Of a DNA stretch of 64,000 nt, positions 21,401 through 28,200 are shown one piece after another. The stretch's first letter is position 1. The number at the start of each line of letters is the position of its first letter. The notes under the pieces were generated by a model. The model was not told the origin of the DNA, ran no database searches, and saw nothing but the letters and a program-made list of their open reading frames with translations. The DNA is from Paragorgia papillata (Eukaryota; Cnidaria; Anthozoa; Scleralcyonacea; Coralliidae). The DNA lies in NCBI GenBank assembly GCA_035771165.1, contig JAWNZC010000470.1, positions 558,001 to 622,000 of the forward strand, in the 5' to 3' direction. Made by a program: the position numbers and the translations under genes.

Positions 21401-22426
21401 GGTTAATGTACGAGTCAAATCCAACTGCGATCATCCCCCCCCCCCCGGGCAAACCCCGGGCATTTGACCCAAGGTGAGCTCCGTATAGGCGGGAATTTGA
21501 TGCAAAGCAATCCCACCCGGTCGGGCATTTGACTATTGAAAAAAGTTGATCAGCGGTTGCACGTTAAAAAATCTCCTCGTTCTAGCCATCTCTTAAGTTC
21601 TGCATGAACTTTTCTGTCGATATTTCACAGGAACGTTTGAAAATGCCGTTGTTTAAAGTTTGGAATGCAAAGAAGGATGTTGAAACTTCATGGTAGTGAA
21701 TTTTTTGTTGTCTATGAATGAAATATTTCAAACAAAATCTTTTAATAGAGCCTTGACAGTCCCAGGTGGTGGGGCATTTGACTGTGTTTTCGGTCCGCAT
21801 AGTGGGGAATTTGACCGAAATTTTCCGGAAAAGTCAAATTCCCGGGGGTTTGCCCGGGGGGGGGGAATGATCGCAGTTGGAATTGACTCATACATAACTC
21901 TATAGGACCATCAGTCCATCAAGTATGGAAATTAATAAAACAAAACCAGAACATAAACCCTAACCTAATCTCAGTCTGGGTTTTTTAGCTTGACGAACGT
22001 CTGTTGGGGAAAACACAATATTTGCTAAAATCTCTGACATGATCACATGCAAAAATGTTCGAAGTCAGCTTACCTTTACTTTTTCTGACATACCGCTTCC
22101 AAAAACAAATTTTGGAGGAGCTACAACTGATGTTGTGGTATTTGTAGAAGCTATTCAAAACAAATCAGAGACAATCATTTATAACACAGTAAAATCTCCT
22201 CAGCCTCAGGCTCACTGCTCAGCCGAATTAAGACAGAAAATTTAACTAAAACACGTCTAAAGGCAATTCACTAACCTTTTGAGAAAGTGTCACTCGATGA
22301 TGATGCCGTTACTACATAAAAGCGATAAAATATTAGAGTACATATGCACACGAATGTGAGCTAAACGAAGAAGTGAAATAGGGAAGAAATGCCATTTTAT
22401 CAAGTTATTCAAGTACCTTCCGCCAT
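384..22426 (-). CDS. RANBP3: RANBP3-like Ran-binding protein 3, 5' part (10 exons, runs off left edge)
   Basis: Spliced gene on the minus strand. Exons in transcript order: 22426-22417, 22311-22276, 22150-22074, 17880-17841, 17174-17119, 10209-10158, 8793-8738, 6595-6559, 2276-2199, 433-384. Every junction has AG/GT and codon phases match throughout (out-phases 1,1,0,1,0,1,0,1,1,0). The product starts MAEV and reaches APPKFVFGSGMSEKVK, an FxFG-type motif like the N-terminal FVF motif of RanBP3. Then come acidic Ser/Asp exons (RSADSDD...YSCP, comparable to the RSA...DSD...NYCPP stretch of vertebrate RanBP3), an exon with DVLRPSALSAIANK (compare VLRPAVLQ) and an acidic exon ending DDKSAK. RanBP3 is a nuclear Ran-GTP-binding cofactor of CRM1 export; the Ran-binding domain is expected left of position 1. 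Family assignment rests on motif order, not on the diagnostic domain. The acidic exon and the EEQGES exon are duplicated (see findings). Confidence 0.72.
557..645 (-). mobile_element. Degenerate Penelope-like 3' end with hammerhead-like remnant
   Basis: The minus strand carries ATGAAGGCCTGCGTCAACAG, matching the stem-II hairpin of the hammerhead-like motif at 60300, followed by an A-rich stretch and an AGCAAATAAA-like tail. The catalytic GAAA is degraded. Confidence 0.5.
1201..1489. mobile_element. Palindromic MITE, MULE-like (9-bp TSD)
   Basis: 289-bp element starting TACCCTGGTCCCAGAGGTTC and ending in its reverse complement. Perfect 9-bp target-site duplication AGAAGGGTC at 1192-1200 and 1490-1498. 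Nine-base duplications are typical of Mutator-like elements. Confidence 0.85.
1846..2069. mobile_element. MITE with TTA target site, Harbinger-like
   Basis: 224-bp element with inverted termini AGCCCTAATCAAACGAGAAC (about 30 bp well matched), flanked by TTA at 1843-1845 and 2070-2072. A 3-bp TWA site suggests PIF/Harbinger; no transposase present. Confidence 0.72.
2199..2276 (-). CDS. RANBP3: RANBP3-like exon 9
   Basis: 78-bp exon, acceptor tatttttcag and donor gtaggtc, coding LKGYDVLRPSALSAIANK then LTNTKQH. VLRPSALS resembles the VLRPAVLQ segment of RanBP3, in the expected position after the acidic YCP block. Confidence 0.7.
2423..2632. mobile_element. Palindromic MITE, MULE-like (9-bp TSD), nested
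   Basis: 210 bp with termini TAGCCTGGTACCCTGGCCC and its inverse, and perfect 9-bp duplication AGACCATTC at 2414-2422 and 2633-2641. Inserted in the Penelope-derived palindrome. Confidence 0.85.
2638..2704. repeat. Short palindrome
   Basis: Arms ATTCTCGTACCCAGACCCAC and inverse separated by about 20 bp, directly abutting the right target duplication of the preceding MITE. Could be a small MITE remnant. Confidence 0.6.
2777..3942. other. RANBP3 intron DNA without recognisable gene
   Basis: AT-rich intronic DNA. A weak inverted repeat (ATTGGAGTGACC near 3391 and its complement near 3553) may be a decayed MITE. A 25-bp exon-like stretch at 3651-3675 (minus) has splice dinucleotides but the wrong phase. 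Confidence 0.4.
3943..4260. repeat. Interspersed repeat family A, copy 1
   Basis: About 317 bp nearly identical to 19308-19623, and partly shared with 48501-48616. Contains the hairpin GATAATCGCACATGTGACG and a second hairpin around cgttcgcttcgctcac. Related diverged sequence occurs at 8525-8695 and 16665-17070. Confidence 0.75.
4261..5396. other. RANBP3 intron DNA, no feature recognised
   Basis: Unique-looking AT-rich sequence; short open frames only, with no domain resemblance. Confidence 0.4.
5397..6072. repeat. 29-bp minisatellite turning into a 60-bp (31+29) higher-order repeat
   Basis: The unit contains AATGGAGCCACACCAACTCA and CCAAACCAT. Up to about 5813 the array is near-homogeneous 29-bp units. 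From 5814 a 31-bp variant (cacatcacaactc) alternates with a 29-bp variant (ggggccacgcc), giving an exact 60-bp period. Confidence 0.92.
6559..6595 (-). CDS. RANBP3: RANBP3-like exon 8 (acidic exon, copy 3)
   Basis: 37-bp exon, acceptor atttttag and donor gtaacatt, coding RSADSDDDYSCP. Phase 0 in and 1 out, as in the other acidic exons. Confidence 0.7.
6718..7287. mobile_element. 570-bp non-autonomous element, GGGGCCGTTTACATGGA termini
   Basis: Inverted termini GGGGCCGTTTACATGGA and complement, flanked by TAG on both sides (6715-6717, 7288-7290). The paralogous segment at 11275-11300 has the unoccupied sequence catctaggtaagatgtacttgg, confirming the boundaries. Harbinger/ISL2EU-like by termini; superfamily uncertain. 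Confidence 0.75.
7307..7447. mobile_element. 141-bp MITE with TA target site (Tc1/mariner-like)
   Basis: Termini TAGACCACTTTCATAA and an imperfect inverse, TA at 7305-7306 and 7448-7449. The paralogous empty site ggtagcacta near 11300 lacks it. Confidence 0.75.
7471..7498. repeat. Single-copy progenitor of the 24-bp minisatellite
   Basis: Carries about one unit (gcctccacagcggtcatcct then tgtagcc), followed by aatgaaatttttctgtc. The array at 12622-16514 ends in the same unit followed by aagtggaatttttctgtc. The two loci lie in paralogous duplicated segments. Confidence 0.75.
7560..8398 (+). repeat. 5S rRNA-derived SINE, interrupted by a hAT element
   Basis: The head (about 7606-7672) contains GGTTAGTACTTGAATGGGTG ACCGCTTGGGAAT, matching the internal promoter part of 5S rRNA, preceded by CTCTCACC...AAGTTAAGC. 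The body ends after the insertion near cagccactggctgcgag...gcccccagtcc. Related copies on the minus strand: 36762-37190, 38490-38777, 49529-49585. Confidence 0.75.
7806..8248. mobile_element. 443-bp non-autonomous hAT element
   Basis: Termini CAGGGGTATAGTGCC / GGCGCCACCCCTG and perfect 8-bp target duplication CTTAGCTG (7798-7805, 8249-8256), the hAT signature. Inserted into the 5S-derived SINE. Contains a short attaatta-type stretch at 8130-8151; no transposase. Confidence 0.88.
8738..8793 (-). CDS. RANBP3: RANBP3-like exon 7 (EEQGES exon, copy 2)
   Basis: 56-bp exon, acceptor ttattag and donor gtacatc, coding EEQGESEIDFLGYASAAVK. Flanking intron DNA is also paralogous to that around 17119-17174. 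Confidence 0.7.
9290..9354 (-). pseudogene. Degenerate copy of the RANBP3-like acidic exon
   Basis: The acceptor (tgttag) and donor (gtaagaag) survive and the 65 bp are open (QSVDYDHSG...), but the out-phase is 2, which would break the frame into exon 7. Probably skipped, or used in an aberrant isoform. Confidence 0.45.
10158..10209 (-). CDS. RANBP3: RANBP3-like exon 6 (acidic exon, copy 2)
   Basis: 52-bp exon, acceptor tattttcag and donor gtacag, coding RSADSDDSPTSPHYSCP. Paralogous to 6559-6595, which lacks five codons in the middle. Confidence 0.7.
10426..10881. mobile_element. 456-bp long palindromic MITE with TTAA site (piggyBac-like)
   Basis: Arms of about 200 bp start AGTGCCTATGAAGCGAAAAT and return as the inverse; TTAA at 10422-10425 and 10882-10885. 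Same family as 62020-62507. Confidence 0.75.
11070..11272. mobile_element. 203-bp hAT-like non-autonomous element
   Basis: Termini CAGTGGCGTAGGAA and TTCCTACACCCCTG. GTTGCTCA lies 4 bp left of the element and directly right of it. The paralogous unoccupied site is at 6700-6715. Confidence 0.65.
12287..12400 (-). mobile_element. Degenerate Penelope-like end
   Basis: The minus strand reads CTGACGAAGGGCCTTCGCTC then GATC, matching the intact motif at 45031 except that the catalytic GAAA is replaced, followed by ctgtttcggcagt as in the 45-kb copy. Abuts the start of the minisatellite block. Confidence 0.5.
12409..12590. repeat. 33-bp minisatellite
   Basis: About five copies of a 33-bp unit containing gtagtttttccgtgtagtac and actcacagtgcgt, directly upstream of the 24-bp array. 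Confidence 0.85.
12622..16514. repeat. 24-bp minisatellite, 3.9 kb, with higher-order structure
   Basis: About 162 copies of a 24-bp unit starting cagcctccacagcagtcatc. Because 24 is divisible by 3 and the unit lacks stops in several frames, both strands show long open frames, which are not evidence of coding. A variant unit (gtgatcc) recurs at 13071, 13551, 13959 and 14439 (480, 408, 480 bp: 20, 17, 20 units). A 23-bp unit lacking one C recurs near 14551, 15054 and 15461. These show amplification of blocks of 17-21 units. It lies in an intron of the RANBP3-like gene. Confidence 0.95.
16687..16941. mobile_element. 255-bp MITE with TA target site
   Basis: Termini CTGTCGTGGCAATAGAAGC and the inverse, flanked by TA (16685-16686, 16942-16943). 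The paralogous copy at 8547-8560 reads gcttaaaaatatgttgaac without the insertion, giving an exact empty site. Confidence 0.85.
17119..17174 (-). CDS. RANBP3: RANBP3-like exon 5 (EEQGES exon, copy 1)
   Basis: 56-bp exon, acceptor tttattag and donor gtacatc, coding EEQGESGIDFLGYASAAVK. Nearly identical to the exon at 8738-8793 (one residue differs, G versus E). Confidence 0.7.
17366..17410 (-). pseudogene. Degenerate copy of the RANBP3-like acidic exon
   Basis: The minus strand reads GTGGACGATGACAGTGATAA, clearly related to the GTTGATGATGACAGTGATAC core of exon 4 (17841-17880). The acceptor AG is lost and the donor region has decayed. It is part of the tandem intragenic duplication. Confidence 0.5.
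17482..17827. mobile_element. 346-bp palindromic MITE (TA site)
   Basis: Termini around TAGTCAAAATG and CATTTTGACTG; the arms share CTTCCCACTTCTGCTT and TACTGTATTTCTGTAGC. The related unoccupied site is near 9470-9485. A partial third copy lies at 48376-48460. Confidence 0.65.
17841..17880 (-). CDS. RANBP3: RANBP3-like exon 4 (acidic exon, copy 1)
   Basis: 40-bp exon, acceptor ctttctag and donor gtaagaag, coding QSVDDDSDTCEKE. Related degenerate copies lie at 17366-17410 and 9290-9354. Confidence 0.62.
18695..18765 (+). repeat. tRNA-derived SINE head (Thr-AGT-like)
   Basis: A box-like TGGTTGGAGC, anticodon stem TCTAA/TTAGA around the loop CTAGTCA (anticodon AGT) and B box-like GGTTCATAAACC. 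The acceptor stem does not close and the B box carries one inserted base, so this is not a working tRNA gene. Confidence 0.55.
19308..19623. repeat. Interspersed repeat family A, copy 2
   Basis: Near-identical to 3943-4260 over about 317 bp, including both internal hairpins and the ends ataaaatagagtg...catgtattattct. Confidence 0.78.
19815..19885. repeat. Interspersed repeat family B (cgcagca) copy
   Basis: Shares actttgctctatccaaaaca and ctgcct(a)cgcagca-like sequence with 8447-8535, 16566-16665, 44667-44745 and 52372-52460. Class unknown. Confidence 0.6.
19886..21411. other. RANBP3 intron DNA; possible LINE tail near 20640-20850
   Basis: Mostly featureless. Around 20740-20850 the text gggctttgccctgttggacc followed by an AT-rich run resembles the LINE 3' end at 51110-51250 (catgtcctgttgaccat). 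Low confidence. Confidence 0.3.
21412..21889. mobile_element. 478-bp palindromic MITE with C/G tracts
   Basis: Arms GAGTCAAATCCAACTGCGAT then a C tract and gggcaaacccc, returning as the inverse. No clear target duplication. It lies about 185 bp from exon 3 of the RANBP3-like gene. Confidence 0.65.
22074..22150 (-). CDS. RANBP3: RANBP3-like exon 3 (FVFG motif)
   Basis: 77-bp exon, acceptor ttgaatag and donor gtaagctg, coding STNTTTSVVAPPKFVFG followed by SGMSEKVK. The FVFG...M-E-V signature is the strongest link to RanBP3. Confidence 0.75.
22276..22311 (-). CDS. RANBP3: RANBP3-like exon 2
   Basis: 36-bp exon between acceptor tttatgtag and donor gttagtg, phase 1 in and 1 out, coding V-TASSSSDTFSK. 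Low complexity, supported by phase continuity. Confidence 0.6.
22417..22426 (-). CDS. RANBP3: RANBP3-like exon 1 (coding part)
   Basis: ATG GCG GAA G followed by donor gtacttg. MAE resembles the MAD start of vertebrate RanBP3. The 5' UTR extends to higher coordinates. Confidence 0.65.
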
Positions 22427-22520
22427 TTTCTTTCTGTTGTTTCATTCACAGGCCACGCGCGCCCTGCTTCATCGCAGGTTCTGCGGCGACTGGCGAGGGA
22501 TTCCGACGTCGAAAATTATA
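22427..22520 (-). promoter_or_regulatory. Putative 5' UTR/promoter of the RANBP3-like gene
   Basis: CpG-rich stretch (acgcgcgcc, gcggcgac, ccgacgtcg) immediately upstream of the start codon in otherwise AT-rich DNA. No TATA box is apparent. Inference from position and composition only. Confidence 0.35.
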
Positions 22521-22701
22521 AAAAAGACTATTTTCCATGAAAAATATGTTCCATTCCGTGGTTCTATTAAATCTTATAAATTCTAGGGACTATGACTCCA
22601 TTCAACGAGGTGACAGTCAAAACGGAACATTTAATTTCTTCTTGCCTTGAATGAAAATTAATTATTATATTAAAGTAGAAAAAATGAAAACATTCATTTA
22701 A

Positions 22702-22993
22702 AGGTGCTGTCCAGTCCGTTCTGCACTTCTGCGCACTCTCGGACCAGTCCAAATATTTCAGTGTTTTCCCGCTCTTTTAATTTTCTGAGGACGAGCTCGG
22801 ACGTCGCGCATGCGCAAAACGTTTGGCAGCGGTGTTCCGAATCGCGAGGTTTTCTGCGAGGTTTTCTGCCACATGTCGCTTCTAACGGTTCACATTGAGC
22901 TGAGTACTTCATGTAATTATCTACGAATGTCATGTTTGAGGGTCCCGATAAACAAAGATGCGGATCATGCGCAGAACGGACTGGACAGCACCT
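22702..22993. mobile_element. 292-bp TTAA-site MITE (piggyBac-like), unoccupied relative of 62512-63041
   Basis: Termini AGGTGCTGTCCAGTCCGTTC and inverse, TTAA at 22698-22701 and 22994-22997. Its interior has gagggtcccgataaac where the 62-kb copy carries a nested MITE. Confidence 0.78.
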
Positions 22994-23576
22994 TTAATAT
23001 TTGTTTTTATATACAGTAACACTAAAATAGATAATAGTGTAGTTTTAGAATGTTATGTGAGGATACCTAAAGGCAAACCAACAGATCAAATTGTGCAATG
23101 GAGCAAAGTAAATAGTACAAAAATGCACAGTAAATGGAACAATAAATGCATAGTAAATGATTAGGTAGTGCAATATGCCAATAAAAATTCAGCGTAACAC
23201 ATTGACACACATTGATAACAGTGCATTTGTACTGAAGTGTTATATCCTGAATCAAAATTAGTTCTATCTAACAAAATTTAGGCTCATAAAAAATAAGTGA
23301 AAATAATGAAGTGAAAACACTGTTTATGTCCACCCTTGCTAAACAGAAACAGCATCTTCAGAAGTGTTAAATAAAAGGGAAAAATAGATAAATGAAAATA
23401 GTCCATACTTTTTTAGTAGTGCATGCTCACAGTCAAGTCCTTTTTCACTTTTTGGCAAGTCTGCATCCAGTCACAAATCATTCCATCAAAGTCACAAAAC
23501 TCAACATTTTTGAAATGTCAATGGAAATGTCAACCCAGATTAACAAAAAAATAGCATATTACAATAAGTTTGTCAT

Positions 23577-23582
23577 TTATTA
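23577..23582 (-). promoter_or_regulatory. Candidate polyadenylation signal of the F-box pseudogene
   Basis: AATAAA on the minus strand, about 240 bp past the ancestral stop. Confidence 0.4.
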
Positions 23583-23821
23583 ACGTGAACAATTCAAACA
23601 GATAGTATATTTTTCTCATATGGAATTACATATAGAAGTACAGTAATGTATATGTTTTTTGTTTGAAGTGCATGTTCAATCTGTTAGTATGCCAAAAAAA
23701 AACAAATCTAGCTTATTGAAAAATCTTGGATGGCCACTGAACAAGTGAATAACCATCTACTACTGATATGTAGGTCAAAATATAAAATGATATAATTAAA
23801 GTACATTAATAATATAATTAT

Positions 23822-24780
23822 TTATACGTTATCTAAATCACATGTTTTAAGAGTTATTTTACTACAGTTTACAAATATCTCCAAAGCTTCGATACAAGTG
23901 AGTTCACTACATCCAATCAAATCAAATCAAGCAACTCTAAATTACTACAACCATGTTTCAAACATGTGAGACCCCATGGTGATATCAAATGACAGTTGCA
24001 AAGCTGCACTGCTTTAATATCTTTCATATGCTGTGCAATGTGTTGCAGTGAAACATCAGTTACTCTTTTGCAATCAGATAAATCAAAGAAAATAATATTC
24101 TTTAATTTGGTTGCAATTTCTGTGACATCATTATCTGTAATACGATAGCAACCACTTAATGTTAAAATTTTGAGAGTGTGAAGATGACAAATACTTGTAA
24201 TATCTTCAGTTGATATCCGAGTACAACATGTGAGGTCTAAATCTTCTAGGGCAGGAAAAACATCTTTAGTTTTTAAAGTTTCAAATTTTCCTGAAGGTAC
24301 AACTGAATGGGACAGACAAAGCTTGTTTATACCACCAGGAAATGATGCAATGTCAACATTGTTTAGGTGACAATAAGACAAAGTCAAAGTAGACAAATGA
24401 AGAGCTTTTTTCTTGATCTCTTCAAGATGTGGCGTTGATATTAAGAGATAACATTCCTGTATCAGATAACTGTTTAATATGAAGTTCCTGAGAATACTCT
24501 GAAATTCTTCTGTTGATAATCTTGCGTATAGTACATAATTGTATTTATAAAGACTGAAGTCTAAAATCTTCCATAAACTGCGATCATTGGCGTAGTTTAT
24601 ATACCACATACGACAAACTCGACTCGAGAGGTTAAACAAAGTGACTTCATATCCAGATATTAACCAAAAATTGTGAGTAGAATGTTTGGCGGCAGATCAC
24701 TCAGGGTCAGATGTAGAACTGACAACTGATGTCTGATGAAGAGCAGTAGTAGCCGCAGTAGTGGACAATGTTTCGCTCAT
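23822..24780 (-). pseudogene. FBXL12-like F-box/LRR gene, broken by four insertions
   Basis: Reading from the ATG at 24780: MSETLSTTAATTALHQT..., then an F-box (LPPNILLTIFG, YLDMKSLC, SRVCRMWY, NDRSLWKILDFSLYK), then leucine-rich repeats with LDLTCCTRIS, LTLSGCYRITDNDV and FFDLSDCKRVTD, ending CDLDNV at 23822. Order and spacing match FBXL12, a substrate receptor of SCF ubiquitin ligases. The frame is broken by an extra T with TGA near 24697, an inserted TAA near 24660, a tandem 5-bp duplication (actcgactcg) at 24617-24626 and a second 5-bp duplication near 23918-23927. No introns are visible. An AATAAA signal lies at 23577-23582 (minus). Longest intact frame: 24639-23917. Retrocopy or recently dead gene; assembly error is the alternative. 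Confidence 0.7.
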
Positions 24781-24998
24781 GTTTGACAGCAAAGACGATC
24801 TTCAGCTTTGAGCTCCAGTAAACTCCAGTAAACTTGTGTTATTTTGTACGGTCAAAATTTTAACTTTTTCAGTTTTTCGTTCCGAGAAATTTTGGGTTGA
24901 GAAATTCTGCGTCAGGCTGTCAGCGGTTCCCGAAAATAAATTTTGGGATGTACTTCATGTTACTGTCATCACAATGACTACAACATTCACAGTCAAAA
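24781..24998. promoter_or_regulatory. Divergent intergenic promoter region (F-box pseudogene / METTL4)
   Basis: Only 218 bp separate the two start codons, in head-to-head arrangement. A short upstream open frame for METTL4 begins ATG at 24974 and overlaps the main start out of frame, ending at 25039, so leaky scanning or a further upstream exon is possible. No TATA box seen. Confidence 0.45.
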
Positions 24999-25232
24999 AT
25001 GAGTATTATATTCAGTTGTTCTTTTGGTTGTCTTGTTGATCATGAAGAAGCAATTGCTGTAGCTTGTGGATCACTGCCTTTTCAAAGTCGATCATGTATA
25101 TTCAGTACGTCTGATCCCTACATTATTGGTAATAATAAAAACCTAATGTCTTCTGCAACAAGCACCACAACCTCATCAGAAAAACAAATTGATAATAGTT
25201 GGACGTGTGATGGCGGGGAGATATTGAGAAAG
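24999..25232 (+). CDS. METTL4: METTL4 exon 1
   Basis: Start codon to donor gtttgt; codes [19 protein letters not shown]... to GGEILRK. Ser/Thr-rich middle part. Ends in phase 0. Confidence 0.85.
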
Positions 25233-28200
25233 GTTTGTAACAGTTTTAGTTTTCTAACTTTTCCCATAATTTTTTCTTTTCTTATGGCCATGCTCTACTT
25301 AAAGATCTCTGAATCACTTCTTCCAATCTTCCCTATGTTTACCTCCTCCCTATGTTTACCCCCTCCCTATGTTTACCTCCTCCCTACATTTACCTCCTCC
25401 CTACATTTACCTCCTCCCTACATTTACCTCCTCCCTATGTTTACCTCCTCCCTATATTTACCTCCTCCCTGTGTTTACCTCCTCCCTATGTTTACCTCCT
25501 CCCTATGTTTACCTCCTCCCTATGTTTACCTCCTCCCTGTATTTACCTCCTCCCTGTGTTTACCTCCTCCCTATGTTTACCTCCTCCCTGTGTTTACCTC
25601 CTCCCTGTGTTTACCTCCTCCCTATGTTTACCTCCTCCCTATGTTTACCTCCTCCCTATATTTACCTCCTCCCTGTGTTTACCTCCTCCCTACGTTTACC
25701 TCCTCCCTACGTTTACCTCCTCCCTACATTTACCTCCTCCCTATGTTTACCTCCCTATGTTTACCTCCTCCCTGTGTTTACCAACTCCCTGTGTTTACCT
25801 CCTCCCTGTGTTTACCTCCTCCCTACGTTTACCTCCTCCCTACGTTTACCTCATCCCTATGTTTACCTCCTCCCTACGTTTACCTCCTCCCTGTGTTTAC
25901 CTCCTCCCTATGTTTACCTCCTCCCTATGTTTACCTCCTCCCTACGTTTACCTCCTCCCTACGTTTACCTCCTCCCTATGTTTACCTCCTCCCTATGTTT
26001 ACCTCCTCCCTATATTTACCTCCTCCCTGTGTTTACCTCCTCCCTATGTTTACCTCCTCCCTATGTTTACCTCCTCCCTGTGTTTACCCCCTCCCTATGT
26101 TTACCTCCTCCCTATGTTTACCTCCTCCCTATGTTTACCTCCTCCCTGTGTTTACCTCCTCCCTGTGTTTACCTCCTCCCTGTGTTTACCTCCTCCCTAT
26201 GTTTACCTCCTCCCTATATTTACCTTCTCCCTACATTTACCTCCTCCCTATATTTACCTCCTCCCTATGTTTACCTCCTCCCTGTGTTTACCTCCTCCCT
26301 GTGTTTACCTCCTCCCTATGTTTACCTCCCTATATTTACCTCCTCCCTATGTTTACCTCCTCCCTACATTTACCTCCTCCCTACGTTTACCTCCTCCCTA
26401 TGTTTACCTCCTCCCTATGTTTACCTCCTCCATATGTTTACCTCCTCCCTATGTTTACCTCCTCCCTATGTTTACCTCCTCCCTATATTTACCTCCTCCC
26501 TATGTTTACCTCCTCCCTATATTTACCTCCTCCCTAATGTTTACCTCCTCCCTATATTTACCACCTCCCTATGTTTACCCCTCCCTATATTTACCCCCTC
26601 CCTATATTTACCTCCTCCCTATGTTTACCTCTACCTCCTCCCTATATTTACCTCCTCCCTATGTTTACCTCCTCCCTATATTTACCTCCTCCCTAATGTT
26701 TACCTCCTCCCTATATTTACCACCTCCCTATGTTTACCCCTCCCTATATTTACCTCCTCCCTATGTTTACCTCCCTATATTTACCCCCTCCCTATATTTA
26801 CCTCCTCCCTATGTTTACCTCTTCCTTACGTTTACCTCCTCCCTATATTTACCTCCTCCCTATGTTTACCTCCTCCCTGTGTTTACCTCCTCCTTATGTT
26901 TACCTCCTCCCTATGTTTACCTCCTCCCTATATTTACCTCCTCCCTATGTTTACCTCTTCCTTATGTTTTCTTCCTCGCTCTATTTACCTCTTCTCTGTG
27001 TTTACCTCCTCCTTCTATTTACCTCTTCTCTGTGTTTACCTCCTCCCTATGTTTACCTCTTCTTTTTGTTTATTTCCCACCTATATGTTTGCTTTGTCTC
27101 TTTAATACTTTGAATTTTCCTTGCTATGTTTTCTCACTTTAATATTTCTTCTCTTTGTATGGTTTTCTCTCTTTATACACCTCTATGTATATGCCATTTT
27201 CTTATACTTTCTCTCTGTTTGTCCCTTCTTTATACTGTACTTGTAAGTTGTAACTCTCTCTCTGTGCGGTCCCTCTTTCCCAGAGTTGGAAAAGGTTTTC
27301 GTTTTTCCTCCGGGTATATTTTCAAGTTTTCACAAACTTCTTCAAAGAAGCGGGAATTTTGGCTTAACGTTTCAGCTAAGCGTGGGTAAGCTTTGCAATA
27401 CTGCTTCTGAGAGTGCTGCTCTGCTGACTGTTAACTACTCTTGATTGTTGTAGAGAAGGAGACTTCAGGTGTCTGACTGTGACTGCTATCAGTGCTGTGC
27501 ATTTGGCCCGTTTGTTGCTTATAGATGCAATGCGTTTACAGCAATTCAAAACACTACTTCTTCCTCAACGCTTCATATGCCTGACTTTCTCACACTCAAA
27601 ATTGTTTTGTGTGGTGTTTAACGTGTTTTCACTAACGTTCCTCACTAGTAAACTTTTCTTACGGATTGATACTGGCATACCCACAGACGTTGTTTTGTAA
27701 CCATAGTCAATAGATATATGGTCTGCAAATTTCAAAGCGCCTATAATGAGCTGTGATTTTATGTTGAACCGTACCTTACACCGTGCGATGTGCACGGTGT
27801 ACCGTGCGATGTGCACGGTGTAAGGTACGGTTCAACATAAAATCACAGCTCATTGTTTAGGTTTATTAATATTTAAATAGCACGGTTGAGTGATTGAACT
27901 GAAACGCTGCTATTGGATAATTCGTTGATTATACTAGCTAAAATACAATACTTTCAGTGACCGTGCATCGTGCACAAAATTGCATAAAGGCGAACAAAAA
28001 GATAGAACAAAGGAGTTTAGTTATTGAGTTTCCATGCTCTTTCCTTTACTTCATCCTTTTTATGTTTGCTCGGACTGTTAAAACTTTCCTCTATTCTATA
28101 ATTTAAAATACTGCAGTCTGTAGTTTTATCTAGCTAATGATATCTTTAATGTGTTTATGTTAACAGAAGAAAAAACGGAAAAGAAAACATTCTCTGAACA

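Noticed and set aside
24999..27142. Proline/tyrosine/leucine-rich protein of over 500 residues
   Set aside because: Translation of a 17-bp minisatellite open in all three plus frames. Only the first 234 bp (METTL4 exon 1) are real coding sequence.
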